Shown: one piece after another, positions 40,469 through 51,750 of the stretch
Layout of the letters: each line of letters starts with the position of its first letter
Numbering within the stretch: the first letter of the stretch is position 1
NCBI GenBank assembly: GCA_964568145.1
Contig: CAZMOZ010000002.1
Span: 62,001 to 126,000 of the forward strand
Direction of reading: 5' to 3'
DNA from: DSVZ01 sp964568145
GTDB lineage: Bacteria > Verrucomicrobiota > Verrucomicrobiia > Limisphaerales > J093
DNA: 64,000 bases
Translations under genes and position numbers: made by a program
The notes under the pieces: model-generated
The model's database searches: none
What the model saw: the letters and a program-made list of their open reading frames with translations, nothing else
Told to the model about the DNA's origin: nothing

Positions 40469-43400
40469 ATGAAGAGCCCTATTCTCTCGCTTCATTCACT
40501 CCGACGTCCCCTGCTCCTGTGCGGCGCGCTTGGCGTGATCTTGAGCCCGATCTGCACCGGCGCGCTGCGCACCCCAACGCCGCGCGAGCGGCTGTTGGCC
40601 CGGTTCAACGAGCCGCTGCCCCGCGGCTTCAATGTCCTTCCTGAAAAGCAGGGCGGTGCCACGAACGAAATGCAGACTGCGTTCGAGGAGCGCCAGGGTG
40701 TTAGGTTGGAGCGGACACTGTTCGCTGAGTATCGGACAACCATGGGGACCAAGGGGGACGGCGACCTGCGGTCGGTGACTGTTCCCCAGAACACTATCGT
40801 CAACAGCTACTTCATCTTCCACAACCTGGCAGAATCCGTGTACGACCCCGACGATTACACCTGGGAGTTTGAGCCTGGCGAGAGGATCGTGGGCGTAATG
40901 GCAGACAACAAGGGTTGGTTGGAGATCGCGTCATCGCCGATTCTGGGGCGTCCGAGCTTGCTCACCGACCGCGGGTACCTGGATCGTCACATGGATGACC
41001 GGGGGTTCGAAGGACGAAGAACGGATGGCTGGGAGATTCTGGCGGCGAACCGGTTGCGGGTTTACACCAGAGCTTCGCAGCCGGGCGATTATCTGCGGGT
41101 AGTCACGACGGTTGACAACCACCCGCCCACAGTTCAGCCCATTCCCAAACAGACGATGCTTGAGGACGGACAGCGCGAGCTCGTGCTGGGTGTCAGCGAC
41201 GATCGTACGCCGAACTCTCGGCTGACCTACGCGATTCAAAGCTCGAATCCCGCCCTGCTCCCGGCGAGTGCGGTCACGGTTACAGTGACAAACGAGGTGC
41301 CGCGGATGACGATCCGGCCGTTGCCCGATCAGTTTGGCGTGGCCCGGATCGAGCTGCGCGTGGGGGATGAGCAGGGGTTGGTAACGACCGTTTCGTTTGC
41401 TGTCACGGTGGTACCCGTCAATGACCCACCCACGCTGGACGCCATCGCCGACCTGACCCTCGAGCAGGATTCCGGCGAGGTGAGCGGCACCCTCACTGGC
41501 ATCAGCGCTGGCGCCGCGAATGAAGCAAACCAGTTCCTGACGGTGTCCGCGGGTTCCGACAATGCCGTGGTCATTGCCGAGCCGATGGTGGAATACGCAA
41601 GTCCGGCGGTGCAGGGCACCTTGCGGCTCCGGCCGGTTCCGGGCCGCAACGGTCGGGCAGTGATCACCGTCACGGTGAGAGACGACGGGGGCGTGGAGTT
41701 AGGCGCCGTTGACACGATCACTCGGCAGTTCTCGGTGACGGTGAACGTCGTGCTTCCAAACTTGCCGCCGGCGGTCAACCTTGCCCACCCGACCAACGGC
41801 CAGCGTTTCGGGGAACCGGCTGCCATCCAATTGGAGGCCGTCGCCACCGACCAAGATGGCACGGTCCGGCAGGTGGAGTTCTTCGCGGAAGGGGCTTCCC
41901 TCGGTGTGGTGACAGCGGCTCCCTTCCATCTCTTGTGGCAGGGTGTTGTGGCCGGCACCTATCGGCTCACGGCCCAAGCGACGGACGATGACGGCGCCGT
42001 CGCCCGCAGCACGACTGTGGTTATCACGGTGCTGCCGCAGCCCACGCCGCCGACCGTCTCCTTCGTTCACCCGGTCGCGGGTCAGTTGGTGGCACGCAAC
42101 CGGTCGCTGCGCCTCGAGGTCATCGCACACGACACGGACGGGGAGGTCGCGGGCGCGGCTTTCTACCGCACGGGCCCCGGACCGACAGACCCTGAGATCC
42201 CCATCGGCACGGTGACCCAGCCGCCCTTTGTCATGGATTACCGAGGCATCGGTCCGGAGGGGAGTTACACCTTCGTGGCCGTGGCCACGGACGACGACGG
42301 CCTGAGTACGCGCTCAGCCCCCGTGAGCGTGGAAGCCATCGGCGGTGACATCCTGCTGATCGGGAGTCCCGACGATCCGGAAATCGGCACGCTGTCCCGG
42401 TACCTTTCTGCCGCGGAGGAGTTCCAGATCCCCTCTCCCACGAGCATCACCGCGGAATGGTATGAGCCGGACGTTCGGATCGTCGAGGCAGCGCAGGTGA
42501 ACCCGGCGATGGCGGAGGGCTTCCGCATGCTCATCTCGCCTGACGTGGGTACGACGCCGGGCGGGATTGCCGCGAACGTGATCGAGACCCTCTGGCAAGG
42601 CTGGCAGCGCGGGGTCGCCGTGTATCTCATCGGCGAGCGGTTGGCCTCGGCGGCAGACGAGTTGACCGGCGCCACACGGCAACGCTGGGCTGAGTTGGTC
42701 GGTTTGAGTCCCATGCCGGGGGAAGCCGGACCCGGGTTCGTCCGACGTCGCGAGCCAGCCAACCGCGTGAACGAGTTCTTTGGCAGCAACTTCCCCCCTG
42801 GGAGCAGCAAGCCTGGCGTCACGGATTTCTGTTATCCCCGCGTCCTGCCTCGGGTGGCCGCGACGGCCGGGGGCGAGGTGCGGGCAACGCTGGAGGACTC
42901 GCCGGTCCTGCTTCGTTATCCAGGCTTCGACGAGCCCGAGAATCCGTTCCTGGGCTTCCGGGTGGTCCAGGGGTTCCTGGTGGCTGGCGGCCAGGCCTCT
43001 CAAGGCGGGGAGAACGTGTGTACGGAGGCGGAGGCGGCGGACTCGTTGGTCCAGCGCCAGTTGCTGTTCCAGAACGCGGTGCTGTGGCTACTGGGGGCGT
43101 ATTGCGACAACTTCGTCACCTCGCTGACAGCTCCGCCAGCGATCCAGCTCAAGCCCTGTGTGCCCACGGAGTTGATCGCCGTCGTGAGCAACAACGGCGC
43201 ATGTGCGGCGGGGGGGTAGTGGTGACGCAGACTGTTCCCGAGGGGCTCAGGGTGTTGGATGCGTGGATCGAGGCGGATGACAGCCCGATCCGGAGCCCGC
43301 GGGTGCGAGTCGGGAAAGAGGAAGTGGTTTTGGGTGTCGGCCAGGTCGGAGGGCCGGGCCGCGTGGCGCTGCACAGCGTTGTGGTGGAAGAACACCCGAC

Positions 43401-43704
43401 GGAGGCGTCCATGTTCTACACGGTGAACGCCCGCTTTCAGCACCCGTCCCAACACGCGATCGAGTTGGGGACGGAGGGGACGCCTTGCGCCTGCCCGCGA
43501 TTGGCAGCGGGGTGGACCGCGACCGAGCTTCGTCTCGTGGTCCGGGGGAGCTGCGCCGTGAGGACCGTCCTCGAGCAGTCGCCCGACCTGGAGAACTGGA
43601 CCCAGGTGATGACGAACGGAGAACAGCCGGACGGGCACGAACTGCTGCGACTTGCCCCGGGCGGAGTGAGGGCCTTCTACCGGCTGGCGATCCCGGTCCA
43701 ATGA
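40469..43704 (+). CDS. Large secreted Ig/cadherin-like repeat protein, interrupted by a -1 frameshift
   Basis: Frame 1 (40469-43219) encodes 916 residues with a signal peptide (PLLLCGALGVILSPICTGA). Its unique N-terminal domain (residues about 40-210) is followed by bacterial Ig/cadherin-like domains: DNHPPTVQPIPKQTMLEDG, VNDPPTLDAIADLTLEQDSG, LPPAVNLAHPTNGQRFGEPA, TPPTVSFVHPVAGQLV. A C-terminal globular part has GGDILLIGSPDDPEIGTLSRYL. The frame ends at TAG after seven G (43210-43216). Shifting by -1 there continues VVVTQTVPEGLRVLDAW to a typical end (VLEQSPDLENWTQVM ... FYRLAIPVQ) at 43704. It is exported; function unknown. Confidence 0.75.
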
Positions 43705-43712
43705 AGAACCGA

Positions 43713-43868
43713 AGGGGTCAGTCCCACATATACACACCTCTCGAACCGGGCGGCGGGCGGGAGGTCCTTGTCCGGTATGACGCGGACTGGACGGTTGAGG
43801 GTGGGGACTCGGCGTCGCTGTCGTACCTGCGGAGGATGCGGAGATGTTGATCTGTGGGACTGACCCCT
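43713..43868. mobile_element. 156-bp element bounded by perfect 16-bp inverted repeats
   Basis: AGGGGTCAGTCCCACA (43713-43728) and its exact reverse complement TGTGGGACTGACCCCT (43853-43868) enclose 124 bp with no complete gene. Ends of the GGGGTCAG...CCCACA type are familiar from REP sequences mobilised by Y1 (RAYT) transposases. It sits 9 bp after the exoprotein stop codon and directly before a truncated sigma-factor gene. No transposase is encoded. Confidence 0.65.
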
Positions 43869-43971
43869 ATGGCGCGGCTGCGGATTCGGCTTGGCAAGGT
43901 GCTGGGGCTCGCCGAGGATGCGCGGCGTTCAACCCGTGGACCCGCGATCGTCTTGCCCCGGAGGCAAACGG

Positions 43972-44272
43972 GTGGCCTTCCCGACCACCCAGTGGAGCGT
44001 CGTTGTGTCGGCCCGCGACGGGCGGGAAGAGAGCCTCGAACAGTTGTGCCGGGAGTACTGGCCGCCGGTGTACGCGTTCCTGCGACAGCGCGACCCGCCC
44101 CACGACGCCAAGGACCTGGCGCAAGGGTTCTTCGAGTTCATCCTCTCGCGCGACTTCCTGGATCAGGTGGAGCGTGAGGGGGGTCGGTTCCGTTCCTTCC
44201 TGCTCGCCGCGCTCAAGCACTATGTCTCCAATGTGTATCGGCGGTCGCGGGCGCAGAAGCGGGGCGGCGGCC
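43972..44272 (+). pseudogene. ECF-type sigma factor, truncated after region 2
   Basis: From a GTG at 43972 the frame reads VAFPTTQWSVVVSARDG, REYWPPVYAFLRQRDPPHDAKDLAQGFFEFILSRDFLDQVEREGGRFRSFLLAALKHYVSN, then RAQKRGGG. This is sigma region 2 of the large ECF group common in Planctomycetes and Verrucomicrobia. Homologues continue with region 4, which is missing: at about 44270 the sequence becomes the C-terminal part of a CHAT protein in another frame. A deletion joining two genes is inferred. Confidence 0.75.
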
Positions 44273-44672
44273 GGTGGTCTATCGGCCGGACGTGCTGGAC
44301 GACTACCACAACTTCCCCACCGGCTTCCTTTTCGCCGGCGCGCCTTGCGTGGTGAGCACGCTCTGGGCGATTCCCGAGCTGCCCAGCGCGCTGCTCATGG
44401 ACACGTTCCACGAGCGCTGGCTGGCCGGGGACCCGCCCGCCACCGCCCTGGGCGCGGCCCAGAAATGGCTGCGCGCGCTCCGCAGGGGCCCGGCACTGGA
44501 CGCCGTGATGGGCAGATTCACGCAGGCGCTGCCGAAGCCGCTGGCCGAGAAGTGCCAGGAACAGGCCGTGTTGTTCACCCGGGAATTCGGCGACACGCCT
44601 TTCGCCTCGCCGGTGCACTGGGCGGCGTTCACCTGCAACGGCCTGGCCTACGCGAAACCGGCGGGTCTGTGA
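44273..44672 (+). pseudogene. C-terminal remnant of a CHAT-domain protein
   Basis: The frame reads VLDDYHNFPTGFLFAGAPCVVSTLWAIPELPSALLMDTFHERWLAGDPPATALGAAQKWLR ... FASPVHWAAFTCNGLAY. This is the end of a caspase-like CHAT peptidase (AGAxxVVSTLW and the SPxxWAAF ending). The upstream part with the catalytic His and Cys (HLACHG and SACETG motifs) is absent, so no active enzyme can be made. Confidence 0.78.
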
Positions 44673-44758
44673 GCGGGACGCCACCCGGAAGCCGCAGCCG
44701 CGAACGCCTCATCCTCCGGCTTGCTTCGCGAAAGGCGGACGCTTACAAGGACCTTGTC

Positions 44759-45439
44759 ATGCCGCCAAACACCCGCCATTCGCGCCGCCCGCGTCCTCGC
44801 TGGCCGGCTTGGTCGCGGTTGGTTGTTTTCGCCGTGGTGGTGACCGCCATTGCCTGCTCCGGCTTCGCCCACGACCTGTTCGCCGCGTACATCCAGCACC
44901 GCGTCGCGGTCACGCTGGGCGCGAAACACGTGGACGTGACCGTCCAGCTCACGTTCTTCGAGGATGGCTCCGAGCACGAGCGCGCACACCTGGACGCGGA
45001 CGGCAACGGCCGCATCAGCCGCGCCGAAATCGAAGCCTACCTCCGGGAATTCGAATCCCGGCTGGCCCAGGCCGTCGGCTTGCGGGCCGGCGGGCAGGCG
45101 GTCGCGCTCTTGCCGCTTTACCCGCCAGCGATTGACCTGTTGGGCAACGACCGCGTGGGGCGCGGGCATCATCGGCTCACGCTGCACTTCTTCGCGCCGA
45201 CGCCCGTCGAACTCGCGCCCGGCATGGAAATGGTGGTCGAGGACCGGCTCTGGCCGGGCACGCGCGCGTTGGGCCTGATCCAAGCGGAAGGCCGGGACGG
45301 TTGCCGGCTCGAAGCCATCCCGCCCGGCGATCCGGTCTGGCCGCCGGCGCGGGACGGCGAGGCGCGCGAGTTCAAGGCGCGGCTGCTTGCGCCGCCCGGG
45401 GTTAAACCAGCGTCGCCGGCTTCCGCTTTTTCGCCATGA
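44759..45439 (+). CDS. Exported protein with an EF-hand-like loop, function unknown
   Basis: A 226-residue protein from the ATG at 44759. After a basic start one hydrophobic segment (LVVFAVVVTAIACSGFA) acts as signal peptide, with a possible lipobox at Cys (TAIAC). A DADGNGRISRAEIEAYL loop matches the calcium-binding EF-hand consensus. The rest (HHRLTLHFFAPTPVELAPGMEMVVEDRLWPG) is beta-rich. Similar proteins can precede HupE-type transporters, but none is present. CehA-like metallohydrolase follows after 144 nt. Confidence 0.7.
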   Translation: MPPNTRHSRRPRPRWPAWSRLVVFAVVVTAIACSGFAHDLFAAYIQHRVAVTLGAKHVDVTVQLTFFEDGSEHERAHLDADGNGRISRAEIEAYLREFESRLAQAVGLRAGGQAVALLPLYPPAIDLLGNDRVGRGHHRLTLHFFAPTPVELAPGMEMVVEDRLWPGTRALGLIQAEGRDGCRLEAIPPGDPVWPPARDGEAREFKARLLAPPGVKPASPASAFSP

Positions 45440-45583
45440 GCGTCACCGCGCAGCACCGGACGGTGCGGCCGCGCTGCGGCGCGGCCTCGAAGCTCAGGCG
45501 GCGACGCAGCGCCGCCCAGCCGGATTCTTGAAGCAATGCACTTTCCGCGAAACCCGCGGGCCAACCTTGACCCCACCTACCCC

Positions 45584-47761
45584 ATGAAAACCACCGCCTT
45601 CTGCCTCCACCTCCTCGCGCTGCTCGCCTTGACCCTGCCAGCCCGCGCCGAATCGCCGCCGTTGCCGCCGGGTATCATCGAGTTCGCCGGCCGCCTCGCC
45701 CAGAACCACTGGCATCTGTTCGGCCCCGAACGCCGGACCGAACTCGACGCGCTCAACCGCGAACTGCGCGAGGCCGACCAGCAGGTCCGTCAGGCGCGCG
45801 ACGAAGCCGCCCGAACCGCCGCCGCCGGGCGCCGCGCGCAGGCCGCCGGCCGCCTGCTTGAACTGGTGAAGACCAGCCCGCGCCTGACCCGCCTTGATCT
45901 TGCCGCGGCAAGGCCGGCGTTCGCGCCGCCAGGGCCGATCGAGTTGCCGGGCGACACCGGCGCGCTGCTGTTCGAGATCAACGCCGGCGGGGAAGGCCAG
46001 CGGTTCAGCGCCGTCACAGCAGATCTTTCGCTGCCGCCCGGCGAATCGAGCCTCGTGCCGCTGGAAGCGGCGGCGCAAGGCGTGACTTACGCGCTGGCCG
46101 GGCTCGAGCACGTGCCAGTGGCGCGCACGACGCTGCGCGTGGAGGTGCGCCGTCCAGGCCAGGGGCCGTTCCAACTGCCGCTGGACGTGACCACGCCCGC
46201 GCCTGGCCGGCTCCGGCTCACCGTGCTGTCCGACGACACCGGCAAACCCACGCCGGCGATGGTCCGCCTGATGTGGCGCGTGGACGGGTTGCAGCGCCGG
46301 CCCGCGAACGGCATCGAGTTCGCGCCGCAGTTCGACAGCCAGGGCCACGCCAGCGGCGTGCGAGCCGCCAACCTGCCGGGTCCGCTCGGCGTGCATTTCT
46401 GGTGCGTGCCGGGGCCGTTCGACATGGCGCTCGCGCCCGGCGTCTGGCAGATCGGCGTGCGCCGCGGCGTCGAGCACGAGGTGCTGTTCGAGGACGTGAC
46501 GATTCGGTCCGGCGAGCTCACTGCCAAGACGCTGCGCCCGCGCCGCTGGGTGGACATGCGCCAGCGCGGCTGGTGGTCCGGCGACGACCACGTCCACACC
46601 CGCATCCTCAGCGACGACGACGCGCGAAACGTGATGGCCTGGACGCAAGCGGAAGACGTCCATCTCGCGAACATCGTGAAGATGGGCGACATCTACCGGA
46701 CCTATTTCGAGCAGCGCGGCTTTGGCCCGGCCTTCCGCGTCGTGGATGGCGAGTACGTGCTCGCGCCCGGCCAGGAATGCCCGCGCACGCACGACCAGAT
46801 CGGCCACACGCTGGCGATGAACATCACCGCGATGGTCCGCGATCCGGAGCGGTATTTCCTGTACGACACCGTGTTCGATGCGGTCCACGCCCAGGGCGGC
46901 CTCACCGGCTACGCGCACGTGAACTCCGGCATGTTCCATGTCCATCGCGACATGAGCCTGAACGTGCCGCGCGCCAAGGTGGACTTTGTCGAAATCCTCC
47001 AATTCAACCAGCTCGGCACCGACCTCTACTACGAGTTTTTGAACCTCGGCTGCAAGCTGACCGCCAGCGCCGGCTCGGACGTGCCGTGGGGCGGAACCAT
47101 CGGCGAGGTGCGCGCTTACGCGTATCTCGGGCGGCAGCCGTTCAGCGCGGACAACTGGTTCAAGGCCTTCGGCCGCGGGCGCACCTTCACCACCAGCGGG
47201 CCGATGCTCGAGTTCCGCGTGGACGACGCGCTGCCCGGCGACGAGTTGCTGGTGAAGTCGCCGCGCAAACTGCGCGTCCGCGCCCGGGCCTGGGGCGATC
47301 CGCAGCGCATGGCGCCGGTGAAGCTGGAAATCGTCCGGCACGGCGAAGTCATCCGTGACACGGGATCGCGCGACCCGGCCAAGCCGGAGGCGAAGCTCGA
47401 CTTCACGGTCGAGGCGGGTGACGGCTTCTGGATTGCCGCGCGGGCGCGCGCCGGCGACGGCACCAGCGCGCACACCACCCCGGTTTATATCATCCGGCCG
47501 GGGCTGCGGTTCTGGAAGTTCGACGGGCTGGAAGACCTGCTGGCCAAGCGGGAAGAAAGCCTGCGCCAGATCGAGGGCATCATCGCAGAGGCCCGCCGCC
47601 TGGAGGCCGAAGGCCGCCTGGACACCGACCGCTACCGCCAGCAACTCGCCCGGCAGGGCGACGCCCTGCTCGAGCGCCTCGCCCTCGCCCGCGGTCTCTA
47701 CGCCGAACTGCGCCGCACCGCCGAGGCCGAGCGTGGCCGGCGCGGGCTGTCGTCCCAATGA
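45584..47761 (+). CDS. Secreted CehA/McbA-family metallohydrolase (PHP-like domain)
   Basis: A 725-residue exoprotein with signal peptide MKTTAFCLHLLALLALTLPARA. Residues about 30-330 are beta-rich accessory domains. The PHP-type metal site follows: RGWWSGDDHVHTRILSDDD, EDVHLANIVKMGD, and later GYAHVNSG and LTASAGSDVPWGG with the last metal ligand. CehA is named after a carbaryl hydrolase, but most family members have unknown ester or phosphoester substrates. A C-terminal helical coiled tail (residues about 640-725) is Arg/Glu-rich. Its stop overlaps the next start (ATGA). Confidence 0.88.
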   Translation: MKTTAFCLHLLALLALTLPARAESPPLPPGIIEFAGRLAQNHWHLFGPERRTELDALNRELREADQQVRQARDEAARTAAAGRRAQAAGRLLELVKTSPRLTRLDLAAARPAFAPPGPIELPGDTGALLFEINAGGEGQRFSAVTADLSLPPGESSLVPLEAAAQGVTYALAGLEHVPVARTTLRVEVRRPGQGPFQLPLDVTTPAPGRLRLTVLSDDTGKPTPAMVRLMWRVDGLQRRPANGIEFAPQFDSQGHASGVRAANLPGPLGVHFWCVPGPFDMALAPGVWQIGVRRGVEHEVLFEDVTIRSGELTAKTLRPRRWVDMRQRGWWSGDDHVHTRILSDDDARNVMAWTQAEDVHLANIVKMGDIYRTYFEQRGFGPAFRVVDGEYVLAPGQECPRTHDQIGHTLAMNITAMVRDPERYFLYDTVFDAVHAQGGLTGYAHVNSGMFHVHRDMSLNVPRAKVDFVEILQFNQLGTDLYYEFLNLGCKLTASAGSDVPWGGTIGEVRAYAYLGRQPFSADNWFKAFGRGRTFTTSGPMLEFRVDDALPGDELLVKSPRKLRVRARAWGDPQRMAPVKLEIVRHGEVIRDTGSRDPAKPEAKLDFTVEAGDGFWIAARARAGDGTSAHTTPVYIIRPGLRFWKFDGLEDLLAKREESLRQIEGIIAEARRLEAEGRLDTDRYRQQLARQGDALLERLALARGLYAELRRTAEAERGRRGLSSQ

Positions 47762-48730
47762 TGCGGGCCGCCAACGGCGCTCTTCTCCTTCTGATCGTTG
47801 CAGGAGCTGGCCTGGCGGCCGGCCAGGAACTGCTGCGCGATCCGCACTTCGCGCGGCCTGGCGGTCCTTGCGCCGAAAGCCGGCGGAGGCGAGTTGGGAC
47901 GACTTCAATTGACCAACGCCACCGGTGCGCCGGTCTGGCAACTCGCCCAGTGGCACAGTTGTCTTCCGCTGACCCACAGCGTGGCGACCGCCGACGCCGT
48001 GTTGTGCGTGTCGAATGTCGCCAAGTGGTTCTGCCTGGACCTGCGGGACGCGGCTGCCCCGCGGCTGACGCTGGGGGTGGACTCACGCCCGGAGTATGGC
48101 GGCAAACCGCGCCGCAGTCCCGCCGCGCCGTGGGCGCACCTGCTGGTCCAGCAGGCGATTGCAGGCGCACCGGCGCTGGCGGAGATCGAGTCGCTACGGC
48201 TGAGCTTCGAGGTGAGGCTGCTCGAGGCGGAGACGTTTCGGCCCGAAGGCTACTCGCCCGACCTGCATGCCGCGCAATTCCAGGTCGTGCTCACGCTGAA
48301 CAACACGCGGCGGGATTCACCGGGCCATGGCGATTCCCTCTGGTTCGTCGTGCCGGTTTATGACGACCGCCATGCCGTGCCGCCGGAATACATCGCCCGG
48401 GACTTCGCCGTGACGCAGGGCAAACTGATCTACAACCCCGGCGGCGCGGCGTTGGGGCTCCAACCGTTGCGCCCGGGCCACTGGCAGCGGCTGGATTGCG
48501 ACCTGCGTCCGTGGTTGGAGCGGGCTTTGCTCACCGCGTGGGACAAGGGTTGCCTGCGGGACTCGCGCCGGCCGGCCGATTACCGCGTGGCGCACCTCAA
48601 CTTCGGCTGGGAAGTGCCCGGCCTGAACCGGGTGGCGATGGAGTTGCGGGCTTTGAGCCTGCGGGCGCACACCCGCAACACGGATCCGGCGGAATGCGGC
48701 ACGCGTCGCGGTCAGGACGTCGTGCCCTGA
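47758..48730 (+). pseudogene. Secreted verrucomicrobial protein with a single frameshift
   Basis: The ATG at 47758 overlaps the preceding stop codon and encodes a signal peptide (MMRAANGALLLLIVAGAGLAAG) and ELLRDPHFAR. The rest of the protein lies in the next frame from about 47855: GLAVLAPKAGGGELGRLQLTNATG, VWQLAQWHSC, DSLWFVVPVYDDR, FNFGWEVPGL-like end, to 48730. One missing G near 47852 would restore an approximately 320-residue protein. It is operon-linked with the metallohydrolase. No function is known. A sequencing error is possible. Confidence 0.65.
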
Positions 48731-48802
48731 GGCCAGCACGCGGTGGACCGCCCGAGGTGTGGTGCTGGTTTGAGTTGCGTGGCGGTCTCCGTCCCGGCGC
48801 GG

Positions 48803-50236
<1,434 letters not shown>

Positions 50237-50242
50237 GGTGCA

Positions 50243-50704
50243 TCAGAAAGAATGGCCCACGCCGGGGTGGCAGCGCAGACAGGAGGCGCGTTGGGCGGGG
50301 GCGTCGGCGCCTCCGACGCCCTCGATGCCGTGGACGATCTCCGCGTGACATTTGCGGCAGGCCGCCTCGGCAATGCGCCGGTTGCGTTCGTTGATCCGGA
50401 GGTTGTCGGGGTAGCCGCCGGTGGTGAAATAGAACGAGTGCCAGAAGCCGTTCTGCGCCTTGCTGACGTACTTGGACACCAGGCCGGCGGGCGTGTGACA
50501 GTCGTTGCACGTGGCCACGCTGCGATGGCTCGAGTGCTGCCAGCCGTCGTACTGCCCCTGCATGACGTGGCAGTTGACGCAGGCCCGCGGGTCGTCGGTG
50601 AGGTACGACGCGCCCTTCGCGTACACGAACGTGTAGGTCACCACACCCAGTGCCGCGCCCAGGCTGACGCCCACGGCGATGCCTGCCAGCGTTGCGGTCT
50701 TCAT
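50243..50704 (-). CDS. nrfH: Cytochrome c nitrite reductase small subunit (NapC/NirT type)
   Basis: A 153-residue membrane-anchored tetrahaem cytochrome that passes electrons from menaquinol to NrfA. One N-terminal helix (ATLAGIAVGVSLGAALGVVTYTFVY) precedes four CxxCH sites: CVNCHVMQ (the CxxCHxM pattern of NrfH), CNDCHTP, CRKCH and CLRCH. SHRSVATCNDCHTP is typical. nrfA begins 6 nt later, forming the standard nrfHA unit. No FNR-like operator was recognised upstream. Confidence 0.95.
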   Translation of the reverse strand: MKTATLAGIAVGVSLGAALGVVTYTFVYAKGASYLTDDPRACVNCHVMQGQYDGWQHSSHRSVATCNDCHTPAGLVSKYVSKAQNGFWHSFYFTTGGYPDNLRINERNRRIAEAACRKCHAEIVHGIEGVGGADAPAQRASCLRCHPGVGHSF

Positions 50705-50821
50705 CGGCTCGCCGGAAAAATAGCCGGCGGTCAGCGGAAGAAAAGCAAATGCGGCGCGTGTTGAAAATTTATGAGAACCCGGCGGCTTGCCGGGCGTAGC
50801 CTTCCGCGAGCGGCCGCCGGC

Positions 50822-51490
50822 TTACGGCGCGCGGACCAAAAGCCGGTAGAAGCCGCCGCCGGCGGGGGCGCTGGTGTCCACCCGGTTGGTGCCGCGCGAC
50901 CAAGCGGTGAAGCTGCTCACTGGCGTCCACGCCGTGCCGCTTCCCAGGACGGCCGTCCGCTCAAGCTGGTGGGTCAGGCCGAAGGTGAGGTTGGTGACGG
51001 TCAGGTTCACGGCGCCCCCGGTCACCCGCAATTCCACGAACCGGGGAACGCGGACCGGTTGCTGAACCGGCGCCAGCAGCCGCGGGTAGAACGCGGCGCC
51101 GGGCTGAACGCCGGTGGTGCGGTCGAGAAACTGGGTCGGCGCGTCCGCGTCCAGGCGGCAGATCAGCGGCAGCGTGAAGCCGCCCAGGTCGGCGGCGTAC
51201 GCGCGCCACTCGGCCGAGGCGTCCACATCGCAGAACCACGTCACGTACTCGGCGGCGAGGAGCGCACGCACCGGCGGGTCGGCCAGTTCGCAGATCGTAT
51301 TCAGCATGTAACTGCAGTTGCCGCAGGTGAGCCGCCCGGCGACCAGTAAAATCCGCTTGCCCTCCTGTCTGGCCGCCTGCACCGCGCTCGCCCGGTCGGT
51401 GTGCCAGACCAGCGTTTCGGACGCGCCGGTCCTGGCCGGGCAACTCCAAAGCAAGGCGACCACGAGCAGGGAAAGACGCACGCGTTTCAT
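50822..51490 (-). CDS. Secreted thioredoxin-like protein with C-terminal beta domain
   Basis: A 222-residue protein from the ATG at 51490 with a signal peptide (MKRVRLSLLVVALLWSCPARTGA). A thioredoxin-like domain (residues about 25-125) carries LLVAGRLTCGNCSYMLNTI with a CGNC redox motif and ends near LPLICRLDADAP. The C-terminal ~80 residues (VNLTVTNLTFGLTHQLERTAVLGSGTAWTPVSSF ... GGGFYRLLVRAP) are a beta domain often ending secreted proteins of this phylum. It lies 117 nt upstream of nrfH on the same strand. A link to haem-protein thiol chemistry is only speculative. Confidence 0.75.
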   Translation of the reverse strand: MKRVRLSLLVVALLWSCPARTGASETLVWHTDRASAVQAARQEGKRILLVAGRLTCGNCSYMLNTICELADPPVRALLAAEYVTWFCDVDASAEWRAYAADLGGFTLPLICRLDADAPTQFLDRTTGVQPGAAFYPRLLAPVQQPVRVPRFVELRVTGGAVNLTVTNLTFGLTHQLERTAVLGSGTAWTPVSSFTAWSRGTNRVDTSAPAGGGFYRLLVRAP

Positions 51491-51548
51491 GATGGGAACT
51501 CCGGTCCGTGTGGTAGGCCGGTTGGCGCGGGACGTCAACCTGATTTCG

Positions 51549-51663
51549 GCCAACGGCCGGGCGCATCTCGCTTTTTGTGGCGGTTCAGTTTTGACGCGGT
51601 GGAACGAGACGCCATCGAGCCTGGCAATTTCTCAGGCAGGGCTCGACGGAGTCTAGCCCCGCC
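51549..51663. repeat. Mosaic of dispersed intergenic repeats
   Basis: 51549-51586 (GCCAACGGCCGGGCGCATCTC ... GTGGCGG) matches 29206 and 9332. 51635-51663 (GGCAGGGCTCGACGGAGTC, then TAGCCCCGCC) matches 36934-36962. In reverse complement it matches the 36-nt units inside ileS. It fills most of the 51491-51750 gap. Confidence 0.65.
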
Positions 51664-51719
51664 GCGATCCACGAGGCATTACACCCGATCGCCGCCGCCC
51701 CTTGAAGTCTTGGACCAGG

Positions 51720-51730
51720 TGTGTTACACA
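51720..51730. promoter_or_regulatory. Perfect 11-bp palindrome upstream of the AraC-type regulator
   Basis: TGTGTTACACA is fully symmetrical and ends 20 bp before the ATG at 51751. Position and symmetry fit an operator, but AraC proteins usually bind direct repeats. Confidence 0.3.
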
Positions 51731-51750
51731 AAATCCGCTGACCTCCAGGG

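Noticed and set aside
43713..43868. Insertion sequence with its own transposase
   Set aside because: The interior is only 124 bp and encodes no transposase-like sequence.
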